From Bimuria novae-zelandiae CBS 107.79 (Eukaryota > Ascomycota > Dothideomycetes > Pleosporales > Didymosphaeriaceae), in contig ML976700.1 in the NCBI GenBank assembly GCA_010015655.1, forward strand, positions 314,390 to 378,389: 64,000 bases of DNA. Direction: 5' to 3'. Shown one piece after another: positions 1-11,163 of this stretch (position 1 is the stretch's first letter; each line of letters opens with the position of its first letter). The notes below the pieces were generated by a model. The model did no database searches and was not told where the DNA came from. It saw only the letters and a program-made list of their open reading frames with translations. The translations under genes were made by a program, and so were the position numbers.

Positions 1-3000
1 AGATAATCCTAATACCCTAAGCTATAAAGTGTTTCTTGCTGGCTATAAAGGCATAGAGCTTAAAGACAGCGACGGCAGCGACAATAATGCTAGTAATAAT
101 AATATTAAAGTATATTTTACTAACTAAGTCTACTTAACTGCATCCTATAATAAGATTAACGGCGACGCTATTATCTCTAGCCTTAATAACGCTACCGTAC
201 TTTATATAATTATAGGCGATAATCCTTACATTTCTAGTAAAGTAAATAAAGATACTTAACTCTTCTTATTTAATTCACGCTATGGCGCAGATATCTTTTA
301 AGGTATTATGCCTAACACTAGTGTAGCTAGTGTCTTAACTACTAGCAAGACATAAGTAAAGGCGCTGTAGCTTATCTAACTATCTATAGTTATTAATAAG
401 TCTACTGCAGGACGTTATTAAATCTAATTTAGAAATAATCTAAAGTATTTCTCCCTTAGCGACGTTAATGTTAGCACGCTATTTAGTACAATCACCTTTA
501 TAGTAATGCTAACTAACACACTATTTCTACTCTACTTAAATAATATAGATTATTATAGTATCTTCTTTAACAACATCAACAATATGCTCGTTTAAGGTGG
601 TAAAGAATTCCTAATTGTCCGTAAATAGGGACATCTATAGCTCCTACTTAATAAACAAGAGACTATTATCTACTACTTAACTAAGACTAAGCTGCGCTAG
701 CTTTACTAACGCTTTAACTATCCTATTGCTAGACGACTGCACAAGATCCTTAGCAAAGCAGGCTATAAAGACATTAATAAGGACATTATTAATCGCATTA
801 ATAAGTACTGTCACTAGTGTTAAATCTATAGCAAAGCACCTGGCCGTTTCCACTTTACTATTTACGATAACATGGACTTTAACTTATGCGTTATTATTAA
901 TATAATATACATTAATTAGAAACTAGTGCTCTACGCAGTTGATAAAGCCATAGCTTTTTAAGCTACTTAATTTATGCTAAATATCTAGGCAAACACTACT
1001 TAGGATCTCCTTCGCGCCATATAGATTAACATGTACGTTGGTCCTCCTAACGTTATTAAGACAGATGCTGGCAAGAACTTTATTATTAATAAGTTTATTA
1101 ACAACGCCACGTTACTTGCAATTAAAGTTAAGGAAGTCCTAGTAGAGGCATATTATTTAATTAGCAAGGTTAAGCGCTATTATGCTCCCATCTGCCGTGC
1201 TTATAGGGTGATCTCTACAGACGTTGGACGCACAATCGCTCCCGAACATATCTTATAGATAGCTGTTAAGGCTGTTAATAACACCGCAGGTCCTAATAGA
1301 CTTGTCCTAACTCTTCTTGTCTTTAGAGCATATCCTCGCCTGTTAAAGAAATTACCACCATCGCTGTCTATTACCGCCCGCGGCGCTGTAGTGCGCAAAG
1401 TAATAGCTAAAGTGCGTAAGATTAAGGCAAAGTGCTAAGTTAATAAGGCTCTTGTAACTCGTAATAGTCCTAATATAACTAATATCTTACTATTACCTAT
1501 CCTAAGTAGCGTTAAGGTCTAGCGAGAGAACTATAGATAGTCTAGCCCGCATTAGATAATCGCCCTCTACGTTAATAAGTAATCCGTAGTTATTAAAATT
1601 AATAACAAATAAGTCACCTTTTGCATTACCGTAGTGCGCCCGTATTATGCAGACAATACAACTATTATTACCCCTCTTGTAGAGGATAAGAATAACAGTA
1701 GCTTTAATAATAATTTTACTCCTATTATAGAGGAGCCCGCGCCCAAGCGTAAGCGCGATAGGCTAAAAGGCTTAAGAAATAAGCTAAAACCTAATAAAGT
1801 TATAACTACTATAGTTAACCTTAATTAACGTAAGCGTAATAATCTTATCCTGGCTAAGAAGCTATAAGCAGTTGGCAAGATTATAACACTAAAATAACTA
1901 TTTAAAGTATCTATAAAGGTAGAGATTAACGCCCTTATAACACAAGGTGTCTTTTGCTTTAAGAAGTATAGTCCTTACTATTATAATAAGATCCGTATCT
2001 TTAAGTCACGCATTGTTAATAAAGTTAAGGGCAAGACTACTAATCGCCTATATAAAAAGTCCCGTCTTGTTATCTAAGGATACGCTAATAATAATAAGAA
2101 GCTTGTCTTAATATAGTCTCCTACTATCTAGCGTACAAGCCAGCGTGTGATTATCGCTCTAGCACTATCACTGTTAAAGCTAGGCATGTACCTCTGGCTC
2201 CGTAACATCACTCAGGCCTATACGCAATCAGATGATCCACTCTAGCGTACTATTATAGCTAATATACTAGCCTAGCTTAAGGAAAGTTATCTAACAAACA
2301 TAGTTATAGTTATTATTAAGCTACTATACGGCATTGCTGAAGCAAGTGCCTATTAGTAGTTAACGTATAATAAACACCACACTAAGACTCTCTATATAGT
2401 AACATCTACTTATAATCTATACCTACTTATTAGTAAGGCTAGTAACAAGTGCTTTAGCATTATTAGCATGTAAACTAACGACACGCTTAGTCTATCTAAT
2501 AAAGCTTTTATAGACTTTAAGGACTAAGAGCTGCGTTTTAAGGCTAAGCCTAAGTAGTTTCTCTTACTAGACGCGTAAATTAACTTTAATAGCTACATTA
2601 TTAAGCTTAATAATAATAATCGCGCCATTACTCTACGCCAGAAGAAGCAAGGCGAGAAGCTAGAAATAGCTAATAATAAGTAATTATATATTTAACAGCG
2701 CGCTTGAGGTGCTTAGACCTCGCCGCCGCAGCCTAAGCGAGTGAGCCCACAAAAGAAGAAATTACTAGATTAAATAAGCGCATTATCTAGCAGAAGGAGA
2801 ATATTACTCGTGACCTTAACTTTATCCTACTAGACTTAAGCAACTTAAAGCTATACGCCTTTATTAACGTATTATTTACTAATAATAAGGACATGTTATT
2901 ATAAATAGGCTTCGTGATCACGCTTGGTAATAAGACTAAAGATAGCAATTATAACTTTAAGTTTACTAATAATATTATCTACTAGTTATTTATTAAGTAT

Positions 3001-3430
3001 AAGCGCGTTACTCGCAGCGTCCTTATATCTAAGATCTACGCGATAGCCTATAGAGTTAATATTATAATTATAATTAGCGGTACAATTAATATAATTATAT
3101 AGTAACTTAACCTCCCTAATATCTCCATCGTCGTATACACTAACTCACGCTCCTTATATAATTGCCTTATTAAGCTTAGCACTACTAAGGAGAAGCGCCT
3201 TATAATTAATATTATAGCTCTGCGTGAGGCCTATAAGCGTAATAATCTTATAGACATCCGCTATATTAATAGACGTAACAATCTAGCAGACTTAATAACT
3301 AAGGCTGGCTCTAACTTAGCTATAGAGCATCTTATTAACTATAACTAGCTTAAGCTTCACGTGCAAGGCTGGGTCAATCGTGCTAAAGTTAATACCTTAG
3401 AGTATAATTACGATAGCAAGAAGTAGTAAG
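1..3430 (+). mobile_element. Ty1/Copia retrotransposon relic, truncated by window start, RIP-mutated
   Basis: Reading the + strand through many TAG and TAA stops recovers a Copia-order polyprotein. Integrase remnants lie at about 840-1450, including a motif reading TDAGKNF at about 1059. A linker with a basic stretch follows at about 1634-1828. Reverse transcriptase lies at about 2000-2700, including a QAYTQSDD-like motif at 2214-2235. RNase H and its terminal DL-TKAG motif lie near 3290-3310. Integrase before RT is the Copia order. Nearly every stop is explained by CAG/CAA to TAG/TAA or TGG to TAG, as expected of RIP. The longest open pieces are only about 60-75 codons, so it cannot make protein. 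Gag and the 5' LTR would lie before position 1. Confidence 0.85.
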
Positions 3431-3503
3431 TCTGCAAAAGGAGCAGCGAGATAGGCACTAAGAGGACGCGCACCAGCGCTAGTCTGGTTAGAAAACTAGT
3501 AAC

Positions 3504-3826
3504 TGTTATAGATTGTGTTTTATTGCAGATTTGAGCGTTCTAGGCTGAACTGGCCACATGTAGCATAAAAGAAAAGATAGCCAGTGTTAGCTTCAAACCT
3601 GCGCAACACTACTATAGCTTTCACTACTATGTAGTTTGCCTACGGTTTATTACGTAGTTTGCCTGTGGTTTGTTGCGCTAGTCCTAATTAGGCTAGCAAG
3701 GGACAAACCACGCTCGATAAATACTTCTCATAATAGCCCACCATAATAGATCTGTAATTAAGAATCAAATCAATACCACATCATTGCAACGAAGTCTTGA
3801 TCCAACAGCCTATTGCCGTATCAACA
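3504..3826 (+). repeat. candidate 3' LTR of the Copia relic
   Basis: Just downstream of the last Copia coding similarity the sequence is less AT-rich, begins TGTTATAG and ends near a CAACA. It contains a TATA-like GATAAATA at about 3715 and two imperfect copies of a 23-nt unit (GTAGTTTGCCT...) at about 3641-3690. These are LTR-like traits, but the second LTR is outside the window, so the boundaries are guesses. About 40 nt of unassigned sequence separate it from the next element. Confidence 0.35.
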
Positions 3827-3869
3827 GAAGAATAGGGTTAAACTAGCCCTAGCGAAGAAATTAATCTAG

Positions 3870-6800
3870 ATTAGAAGTTCGGGCACCTGCATCCGTGATT
3901 AAAAAGGCAAGAAAGTATTAATAAAGCTCTAAGGGATATTAGCTGCAGCCTTTATAGCCCGCCCTAGTATTATTTACTAAGAAACCTAGCGGAGGACTAC
4001 GCTTCTGCGTTAATTATTAAGCCTTAAATGCTATCTTAAAGAAGGACTAGTATCCTCTACTATTAATTAGTAAAACCCTTTAGCTCCTCGCGAAGGCTAA
4101 ATAGTTTAGTAAACTTAACGTAATCTAAGCCTTTTATAAGCTTTAGATAGCGAAAGGCAAGGAATAGAAGATAGCGTTTAGAACCTAATTTAGTCTCTAT
4201 AAGTAGCTAGTAGTTCCTTTTAGCCTAGCTAACGCGCCAAGTACGTTCTAGTAGTATATTAACTAGGTGCTAAGGGAGCACCTCGACGACTACTACTTAG
4301 CGTATATAGATAACGTTCTTATCTTCTCTAGTGGCAGCCAAAAAGACCACGAAGAGAAAGTACATACTATAATCTAGAAATTAGGAGCCGCAGGACTGCA
4401 CTTAGATATTAAGAAATCTAAGTTTTATGTTAAAAAGACTAAGTATCTTAGATTTATTATAGAAGTTAACAAGGGCGTAAGCATAGACCTAGATAAAGTC
4501 TAAGTAATTTAGGAATAGGAGCTACTAACTTTAGTAAAGGGAGTCTAGAGCTTTGTAAGTTTCGCAAACTTCTATTAGAGATTTATACAAGACTTTTCTA
4601 GCATAGTAAGCCCCCTTATAAAGCTTACTAATAAAGGAGCAGAATTTATTTAGGGATAAGAGTAGTAGCACGCATTTAACTTCTTAAAGATAGCGTTTTG
4701 TACGGACCCCGCGCTGGCCCACTTCGACCCCAAACAAGAATTAGTACTAGAAGTAGACGCCTCTAGCTAGTCAACTAGGGGATGCTTCTCCTAGTATAAT
4801 AATAATAAGATTCTGCGCCTAGTGGCTTACTTCTCAGCGAAGAATAGCCTAGCAGAATGTAACTACGCTATCTATAATAAAGAGATACTCGTAGTTATTA
4901 AATGCGTAGATAAATAAGACTATATGTGTTAAGTAGTAAAGTACCTTACGGTCTACACTAATTATAAGAACCTTACGTATTTCGCTACTAAACGAAGGTT
5001 GGACGAACGACACGTTTAATAGGTAGATACACTTAGCTATATTAACATAACGTTCGTATATAGACTAGGGTTAGTAAACTCTAGGGCGAACGCCCTCTTC
5101 TAGAGGGACTAAGACCTGCTAAAGGATAGTAAAGATAATAAATTAAAGTTAAGGCACTTTACGCTTCTTTAGAAGACTATTAGGAGAAATAGCTTAAAGT
5201 CTTTTATCCCCTAAACACCCACTACTATAGAAGAACCTAACTATACTAAAGTAGACGAGGACCTAGTGCTCGCTTACTTAACACGCCCTAAACTACCTAT
5301 ATTAACCCTTTAAGGAGGCGATAGCCCTGCCGAGCGACGCGAACTAGACTTCGACACTATATAGTAAGAGGCAGAACGCAATAAAGACAGTGCGTACAGC
5401 AAGATAAAAGCCTATGTTAAGAACGGGCTTAGGAAGTTCGAACCCAGGTGGAAGTTATCCGTTAGTATCTCAGAATGTAGTATAGATAACCAAGGGTACC
5501 TACGCTACAGGTCAAGACAATAGGTACTAGAATTAGAACCTCTATAGACGAAGCTAATAGCGGTCGCGCATAGTTCCCTAGCTTTAGGACACTTAGAACA
5601 AGAAAATACCTATAAGATCCTCGCTCGAGACTACTTCTTCCTAGGGATGTCTAACTAAGTGAGGCAGTACATCAAGAACTATAATATCTGTGGAAGAACC
5701 AAACTATAGAGAGAAGCAAAACAGGGCCTGCTAAAGCCCTTACTACTACCTAAACAAGGATAGAAGGATATTATAATAGACTTTATTACTACTCTACCCG
5801 AGAGCGATAGCTGCACGAATATTATAATAATTATAGATAGACTTAGTAAGGACCCTAAGTTTATTAGTCTCTTAAATCTTAATATACCTACGGTTACGAT
5901 AGCGTTTCTTTAATACTAGGTAGCAAACTACTTCTTTCCCTCCTCTATTACATCGGACCGCGGGGGACAATTCGTGAGCGAATTTTAGACTACACTCTGT
6001 AAACAAGCAGGTATTGACCGAAGACTGTCTACAGCAAAGCACCTGGAGACGGACAGGTAAACAGAACAAATAAACTCTGTCCTTAAAGCCTACCTCCAGG
6101 CGTACTATAACTAGTAATAAGATAATTAGATAAAGTGGCTTCCTATAGCCTAGATAGCTATTAAAGGGCGAGAAGCTATATTAATAAGAGTTAGCCTGTT
6201 TTTCCTATCCTATAGCTAGAACGTTAAACTAGTTAAGAACTTCGGGGCACGGAGATTAGTCTTAGAGCTTAGAACTAACGTAAAGAAGGCTACAAAGGCA
6301 ATAATAAAGAAGTTTAAGGAGATTTTTAACTTTGCCTAGGTAAAAATAATAATAGCCTAATAAGAATAAGAGCGCCTGGCGAACTGTTAACGTAAAAACG
6401 CTCTAATCTTAAAGGAAGGAGATAAGGTATAGCTAAAGTATAAGGACTACCTCTAAAACTAACGTCCGAGTAAGAAGCTTGACTAAAAGTAAGGAAAGTT
6501 TACTATAAGGAAGGTAATAAACTCTTACGTAGTAGAACTAGACGTCTCGCCGAACATGCACCTAAGGTTCCACGTAAACAGGCTAAAGTTAGCCTTGTTA
6601 AACTCTCTCCTTAGCTAAACCACTAATAACGCCCAGCCCGAAGTAATTATAACAAAAGAGGGAGAAGAGGAGTATAGTATAGTTAATATATACAAAGAAT
6701 ACTAGTCCCGCAGAGGTAAGAGGGTAGAATACCTAGTATAGTAAGAAAACTACTCTTAAAGAACTTAAGAACCTCGTGGGAACCTTAACTAAGCTATTAC

Positions 6801-8135
6801 GTTAGACTATTAGGAGAAGTTTACTAAGCTATATTAAAATTATAACGGAAAATTCCTAATAGGATTCCACCGCGATATCCCCTAAATTAGCTTCTATTAG
6901 GGCCTAAAGGAGGCTCTACGATGCCTGCCTCGCTAAGCTAGAAAACTTAGCTAGACAAAGGTATCTAAGATAAGGGTAGGAATAATATCGTTAGGGGATA
7001 AAGTTAAGTATTAGGGAAGGAAGTTAAGAAGGAATCCTAAGGAAGCGACTTGGAAAACCCTTAAAAGTAAACTAAAGCAAGAAGGAGAGAGGAACTAGGC
7101 AGAAGGGGCATCTTTAGCCGCTAAAGGAATAGTAAAACCCTCCTTAATAACGTTTAGGTCCATTTTTCCGCCCTCTAACATATCGCTAGAGTCGGGGAAG
7201 CTATTATCCTCCTTACTTAGGCGCTCCCTAATTACGACAGCCCGAAGCCACTAGCGCAAGCCCTAGTAGGCTTAAGTAGGCACTTTAGCTCCCGCGAGGA
7301 CATCGTCTATTATCTAAAGACTATTTATTACAATGCCCTTGTCTACCACCACGAACTTGCTAGAGAGCTACACGATGTTAGCCTTAGAAGATAGCTTTAT
7401 TATCTAAAAGGAACTTATAGAAGGATTCTTGCACTTTTAATAAAATGCTTTAAAATTAGTAGTATAAATTTAAAGAAGGTTAGAAGTCTTCTTAAATTAG
7501 TAGCTAGGTAACCGCGACAAGGACGGGCCTTTCTTTATCTTATTATTAGAGTTAGCAGCACGCCTTTAACGCTTAAGCGTCCTTATTACGTAGCTATTAC
7601 GCGAAGGGCTAGCTATTTTATTAGAATAGTAAGGGGAATTAGGTCGCGAAGTTAAGGAAGACTAGGTTAAAAGCGAGACGTCGCAGCGCACGAAGTTAAG
7701 CTAAGAAAAAAGAGAGAGCTTAAAAGAGTAAAGTCTAGAAGCTAAGTAAGAAGCAATTTTATATATATAATAATAAGTAAACGCACTAGCGCGAATACAC
7801 TACTATAGTAACTACTTATAGCAAGGACATAAAATTAGACACGCAAGAACAGAACTAGTAAGAGGTTTATAACGGCGAGAGGATTGTAAGTAGATAACAA
7901 AACGACCGCGAAGCTACACAAACAAGATAAGACGCGGAGATTTTTTTTTACCCTTAACAGAGGGAAGGGAGGTATGTAATAGGCTACGCCTAGTTGTTGC
8001 CTTAGATCCTTAACCCTCGGTTATGCGAACCCCAGATATATAAGTTCGGCGCCCGAAGCTTAACTTCGGACTCTCTATCGAATTCATAAGTATTCTTCTG
8101 GCACCTTTGGCTCCTTGAGCACCCAGCCCCTTACA
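3870..8135 (+). mobile_element. Ty3/Gypsy chromovirus relic, 5'-truncated, RIP-mutated
   Basis: The + strand reads, through many stops, as RT (about 3870-4500, active-site region at 4300-4323 reading YIDNVL instead of Y-x-D-D), RNase H (about 4690-5110), integrase zinc-binding region (about 5570-5700), integrase core (about 5770-6200) and integrase C-terminus (to about 6620). RT before integrase is the Gypsy order. A chromodomain-like stretch follows at 6661-6795 (motif RGKRVEYLV, then a WEP-like triplet). This makes it a chromovirus; in that lineage the chromodomain steers integration toward methylated-histone chromatin. From 6800 to 7960 I see only decayed sequence. A purine tract at about 7960-7973 precedes the 3' LTR. 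Gag, protease and the 5' LTR are missing. Confidence 0.85.
7975..8135 (+). repeat. 3' LTR of the chromovirus relic
   Basis: This 161-bp segment starts TGTAATAG and ends CCTTACA, giving the TG...CA ends of an LTR. It lies directly behind a purine-rich tract (AGAGGGAAGGGAGG) that would prime plus-strand synthesis. It has higher GC than the flanks. No second copy is visible near the 5' side of the relic, in keeping with 5' truncation. Confidence 0.6.
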
Positions 8136-9469
8136 AGTAGGTACAATTTCCTAGATTTTCTTTATAACTCCGTATTTTACCTTTAACTATAACTCTACTA
8201 TTGACTATAATACTAAAGTGTTAAAAGGTACTTAAAAAAGTTATTTTTCTTTTTGTCACCCCACTATATGAGGTAAAAAAAAGAGCGCGCACTAATATTA
8301 AAAAGTTTACTTAATAACGCTATAAGCGCTATAATAATGTTTGGTATAACTCGTATACATATAAACAAGAAGTAGAAGTAGATTCTAAATAGATTAGCCT
8401 ACTATAATTTAATAAGTATTTATACGCGTACTGTACTATCGTGTAGAGTATAAATTTTAGTAGGTTCTTGGCAGAGTAATTAGCTTGTCCGTATAATTAG
8501 CTCGCCCGTGAAGTACGTTATAAAATTTAAAAATTAACTATTTTAAAAGCGTAATTAACGTGTCCAGTTTACGTAACTTATACCTTACTATATAATTATT
8601 ATAAGAAAAAATAAAGGTTAACACGTAGAATAAAAGTTTAGTATTAGAAAGCTAACTCTTGCTAGAGGGGAGTATTTTTATTCTAGGAGATTCTTCTGGA
8701 GTCTGGATGATGTTAGAACATGTTATCGGATATTCGTTTGTCTTCCGTGTTCTCGTCATTAGTAGACAATGCTTTCGATATACCGTGTAAAGCTGAAAGC
8801 TGCATACCGATACAACACTACGTATTCATTGAAGTTTGGCTCTTGTAGTATCCATCCCAAGGCTGCTTGTTACGTTTTTCTGCTATCAGTTCTAGTCCTT
8901 GTAGCCTACTTCTGCCTTTACGCGAGGGACTGTACCGCATTGTTGGGCAGAATCTTGTCGCTTAGGTGGACTTAATGCTTTTCTATTTGTGTTTGACTGT
9001 CATGTATTTTACAACGAGGTTTACGAGGGGTTGGACTTTAATTATTCGGGTCGACCGTCGTTCGATTCGGGTGCATCGTTGTTCGTAGGAGGCTTATCGT
9101 CGAGATTTATTCGAGTGAGGCGGAAAGGTAGGAGTGCAAGGCGTAGTGGACTTGTATCGATGCCCAAATACTGGAAATGTTGTGGATCATGGGAATGGGG
9201 AGTCTCTTTGTAGACGAACATGGTTAGCATTTTGTTTTCGGGACTTGTTGGTAGTAGAAGGTTCAATTCATTTTAGACTAACTCAACGCGCGGTAGGCAA
9301 TACTTTGGGTGGCGATCTCGCGCTGTGAGGGCTGATATGGACTCGTTTCAGCGTCGATATATCGGAATTGGGAAGCGCTCCGATGTGATATAGATAAAAT
9401 ACGTCCCGGAAAATCCATCGTCGGGACTTATGGCAACGCTAGCCTTGCGCCGAGACACAGCACAGATTG
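8136..9469. other. transition from AT-rich repeat DNA to gene island, no gene recognised
   Basis: From 8136 to about 8690 the DNA is AT-rich, stop-dense and unassignable, probably decayed transposon. From about 8700 the composition becomes balanced. Short open frames at 8769-8975 and 8989-9213 have no recognisable domains or start context, and I do not call them genes. Confidence 0.5.
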
Positions 9470-10126
9470 CTAACTGTACCAAAGAAGTAGGCGCCCCATC
9501 CTCCGCTGGGCCTCAACTTCCTCAACTGATTCTTTGCCAAGCAGCCTGCTCGCCACCTCCTTAGCCTTATCCGCCATCTCATCAGCTGCGTTTTTAGATT
9601 GGTCCCATGATCCCAGATAGGTTATCTGAGTTTGAACGGCAGCGCACTGCCTAACCTGACACTCTAACAAGGTAGTTTCCACTTCATATGCACCACGGTT
9701 AAGAACGGTCCAGACCAAAGTAAGCGTGATTTTCAACTCCGGACGCCCTCGACGTCGCAAAAGCTCAAGGAAGATCTCGTGATCGAGGTAGAGTGTGGGC
9801 TTGTTGGGCATCGAAACCTATGGTGCGAACAGCAGCGTGTGCGAGTGAATCTGAATGTTCCGCGCGACACCTATCAGTAATGGGTCTTCACACTTCGTTG
9901 GCGGTAGCTTGTAGAGGCTGTGAGGGACACTAAGATTCGGGATAATTTCGCACATGTCCAGGTCGTCCTCCGAGACGCTGAAGATATAGCGTCGGCCAAT
10001 GGTCTCCAAGGCTTCTGAGAGAACCTGCTTGTTGGTGAGGAGCCACGAGGGAAGTCCGGGTAGGTTGTAGGTACGGGGTTTCGGGTTATAATAGAAGAAT
10101 GCTTCCTCTTCGACCATAATGGGCAT
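9470..10126 (-). pseudogene. hypothetical fungal protein with one in-frame stop
   Basis: Translation from an ATG at 10126 gives 102 residues (starts MPIMVEEEAFFYY) ending at a TAG at 9818-9820. Two codons later, in the same frame, an open frame continues from 9811 to a stop at 9470. Ignoring the TAG, one protein of about 218 residues results. The N-terminal half has a LPGLPSWLLTNKQVLSEALE segment that recalls fungal F-box/2EXR-like proteins, where a leucine-rich start precedes a conserved TNxQ-SEAL motif. That resemblance is from memory and weak. The TAG could derive from CAG by one C-to-T change in CpA context. No intron with good splice sites removes it. It may also be a true shorter protein, an allele, or a sequencing error. 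Confidence 0.5.
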
Positions 10127-11163
10127 TGTCAGGTCTTCTTCCGGTAGAAGATGATGTGCGCCCGGAGAGCGGGCGCATATATTTCGTCGCGGAGCTCTCG
10201 AGGGAGGCGAAGAAAGGGAAAGGCAGGGTTGTGGGCCTGCTCCGGGACGGCGGAGGAAGAACATGATCTTGCTTCCTTGGTGTCCTGCGATCCGTGTCTG
10301 GGGAACAACTCCGCTTTCTCGTAGTTGTGAGCATGTTGTTGGGTGGTAGATAAGGAAAGCTACTGACAACTAGACGTCAAACTGCAGAAATATAAGGGTG
10401 TGTGGTGTGGCCTGTTGGGAAAAATGTGATTGCTGCCTGTGGTACCGAAGATGACGAACCAGCTCAACGATTCCGTCCCTCAACCCCCTCCCTCGACACC
10501 TCAACACCAACTTCTCGTCAAATCAATCATCCCCACCACACGGCTGCCTTGCGCACGTGTTTTTCGAAGCCTAGAAGAGATGCCATAGATGGTCTTCTAG
10601 GTCTCATCCTGAGTTGTGTGCTGTGACATAGTTGCGACCCTACCTACGGTATAGTGGTGAGGAAGAACAAACAGATTGCTGTCTGCCACAACTCGTAGAA
10701 ACAATCTGAAGGTAGATGATATTAAAGGCGCGGTGAACGGCCGGAGCAGCACCCGTCACCGAGTTGAGCTGTTCCCAAAGTAGGCTAGCGTCAAGCGCGT
10801 TGTCAGTTGCTCGGCTCGCATCGTCGTGGTGGAGCAGTTCTCGAAAGCCCTTCATCCTCGTCGCCGCGCAAACTTTCAAATTCCCGACACAGCAAACCGG
10901 GCGACCTGGAGCTCCGTTGTCACCTCACCACACCATCCGCCAAGCGCCGCGAGCCACTGACGCCGCCCGCAACAGTCAGTCACTTGCGCAGCGCCTCGCA
11001 CTTGCCCCACCATTGTCTGCGCACCCAGGCACCAATCCCTCCGCCGACAACCCGCCGCGACTTCACCTCCCGCCCCGAACGCGTCTATCTCTTCTGCGCT
11101 GCTCCAGAGAGGGAGGGCAACACGTAGAGAGCTGTCTGGGAGCTTGTCCCGCGCGCAGCCACC
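10127..11163. other. divergent intergenic region upstream of CRM1
   Basis: About 1 kb between the minus-strand hypothetical gene and the plus-strand exportin gene. It is GC-rich from 10750 onward with pyrimidine-rich stretches typical of 5' leaders. Several overlapping open frames (for example 10764-11348) read across the CRM1 start in a wrong frame and reflect GC-rich composition. I see no distinct regulatory motif. Confidence 0.4.

Noticed and set aside
5436..5445. GTTCGAACCC, a tRNA T-loop-like string
   Set aside because: It lies inside decayed Gypsy sequence and has no surrounding acceptor, D or anticodon stems that I can fold.
8769..9328. Small + strand frames at the island edge as a secreted-effector gene
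   Set aside because: The first has an internal hydrophobic stretch but no N-terminal signal peptide; the others overlap in different frames with no consistent features.
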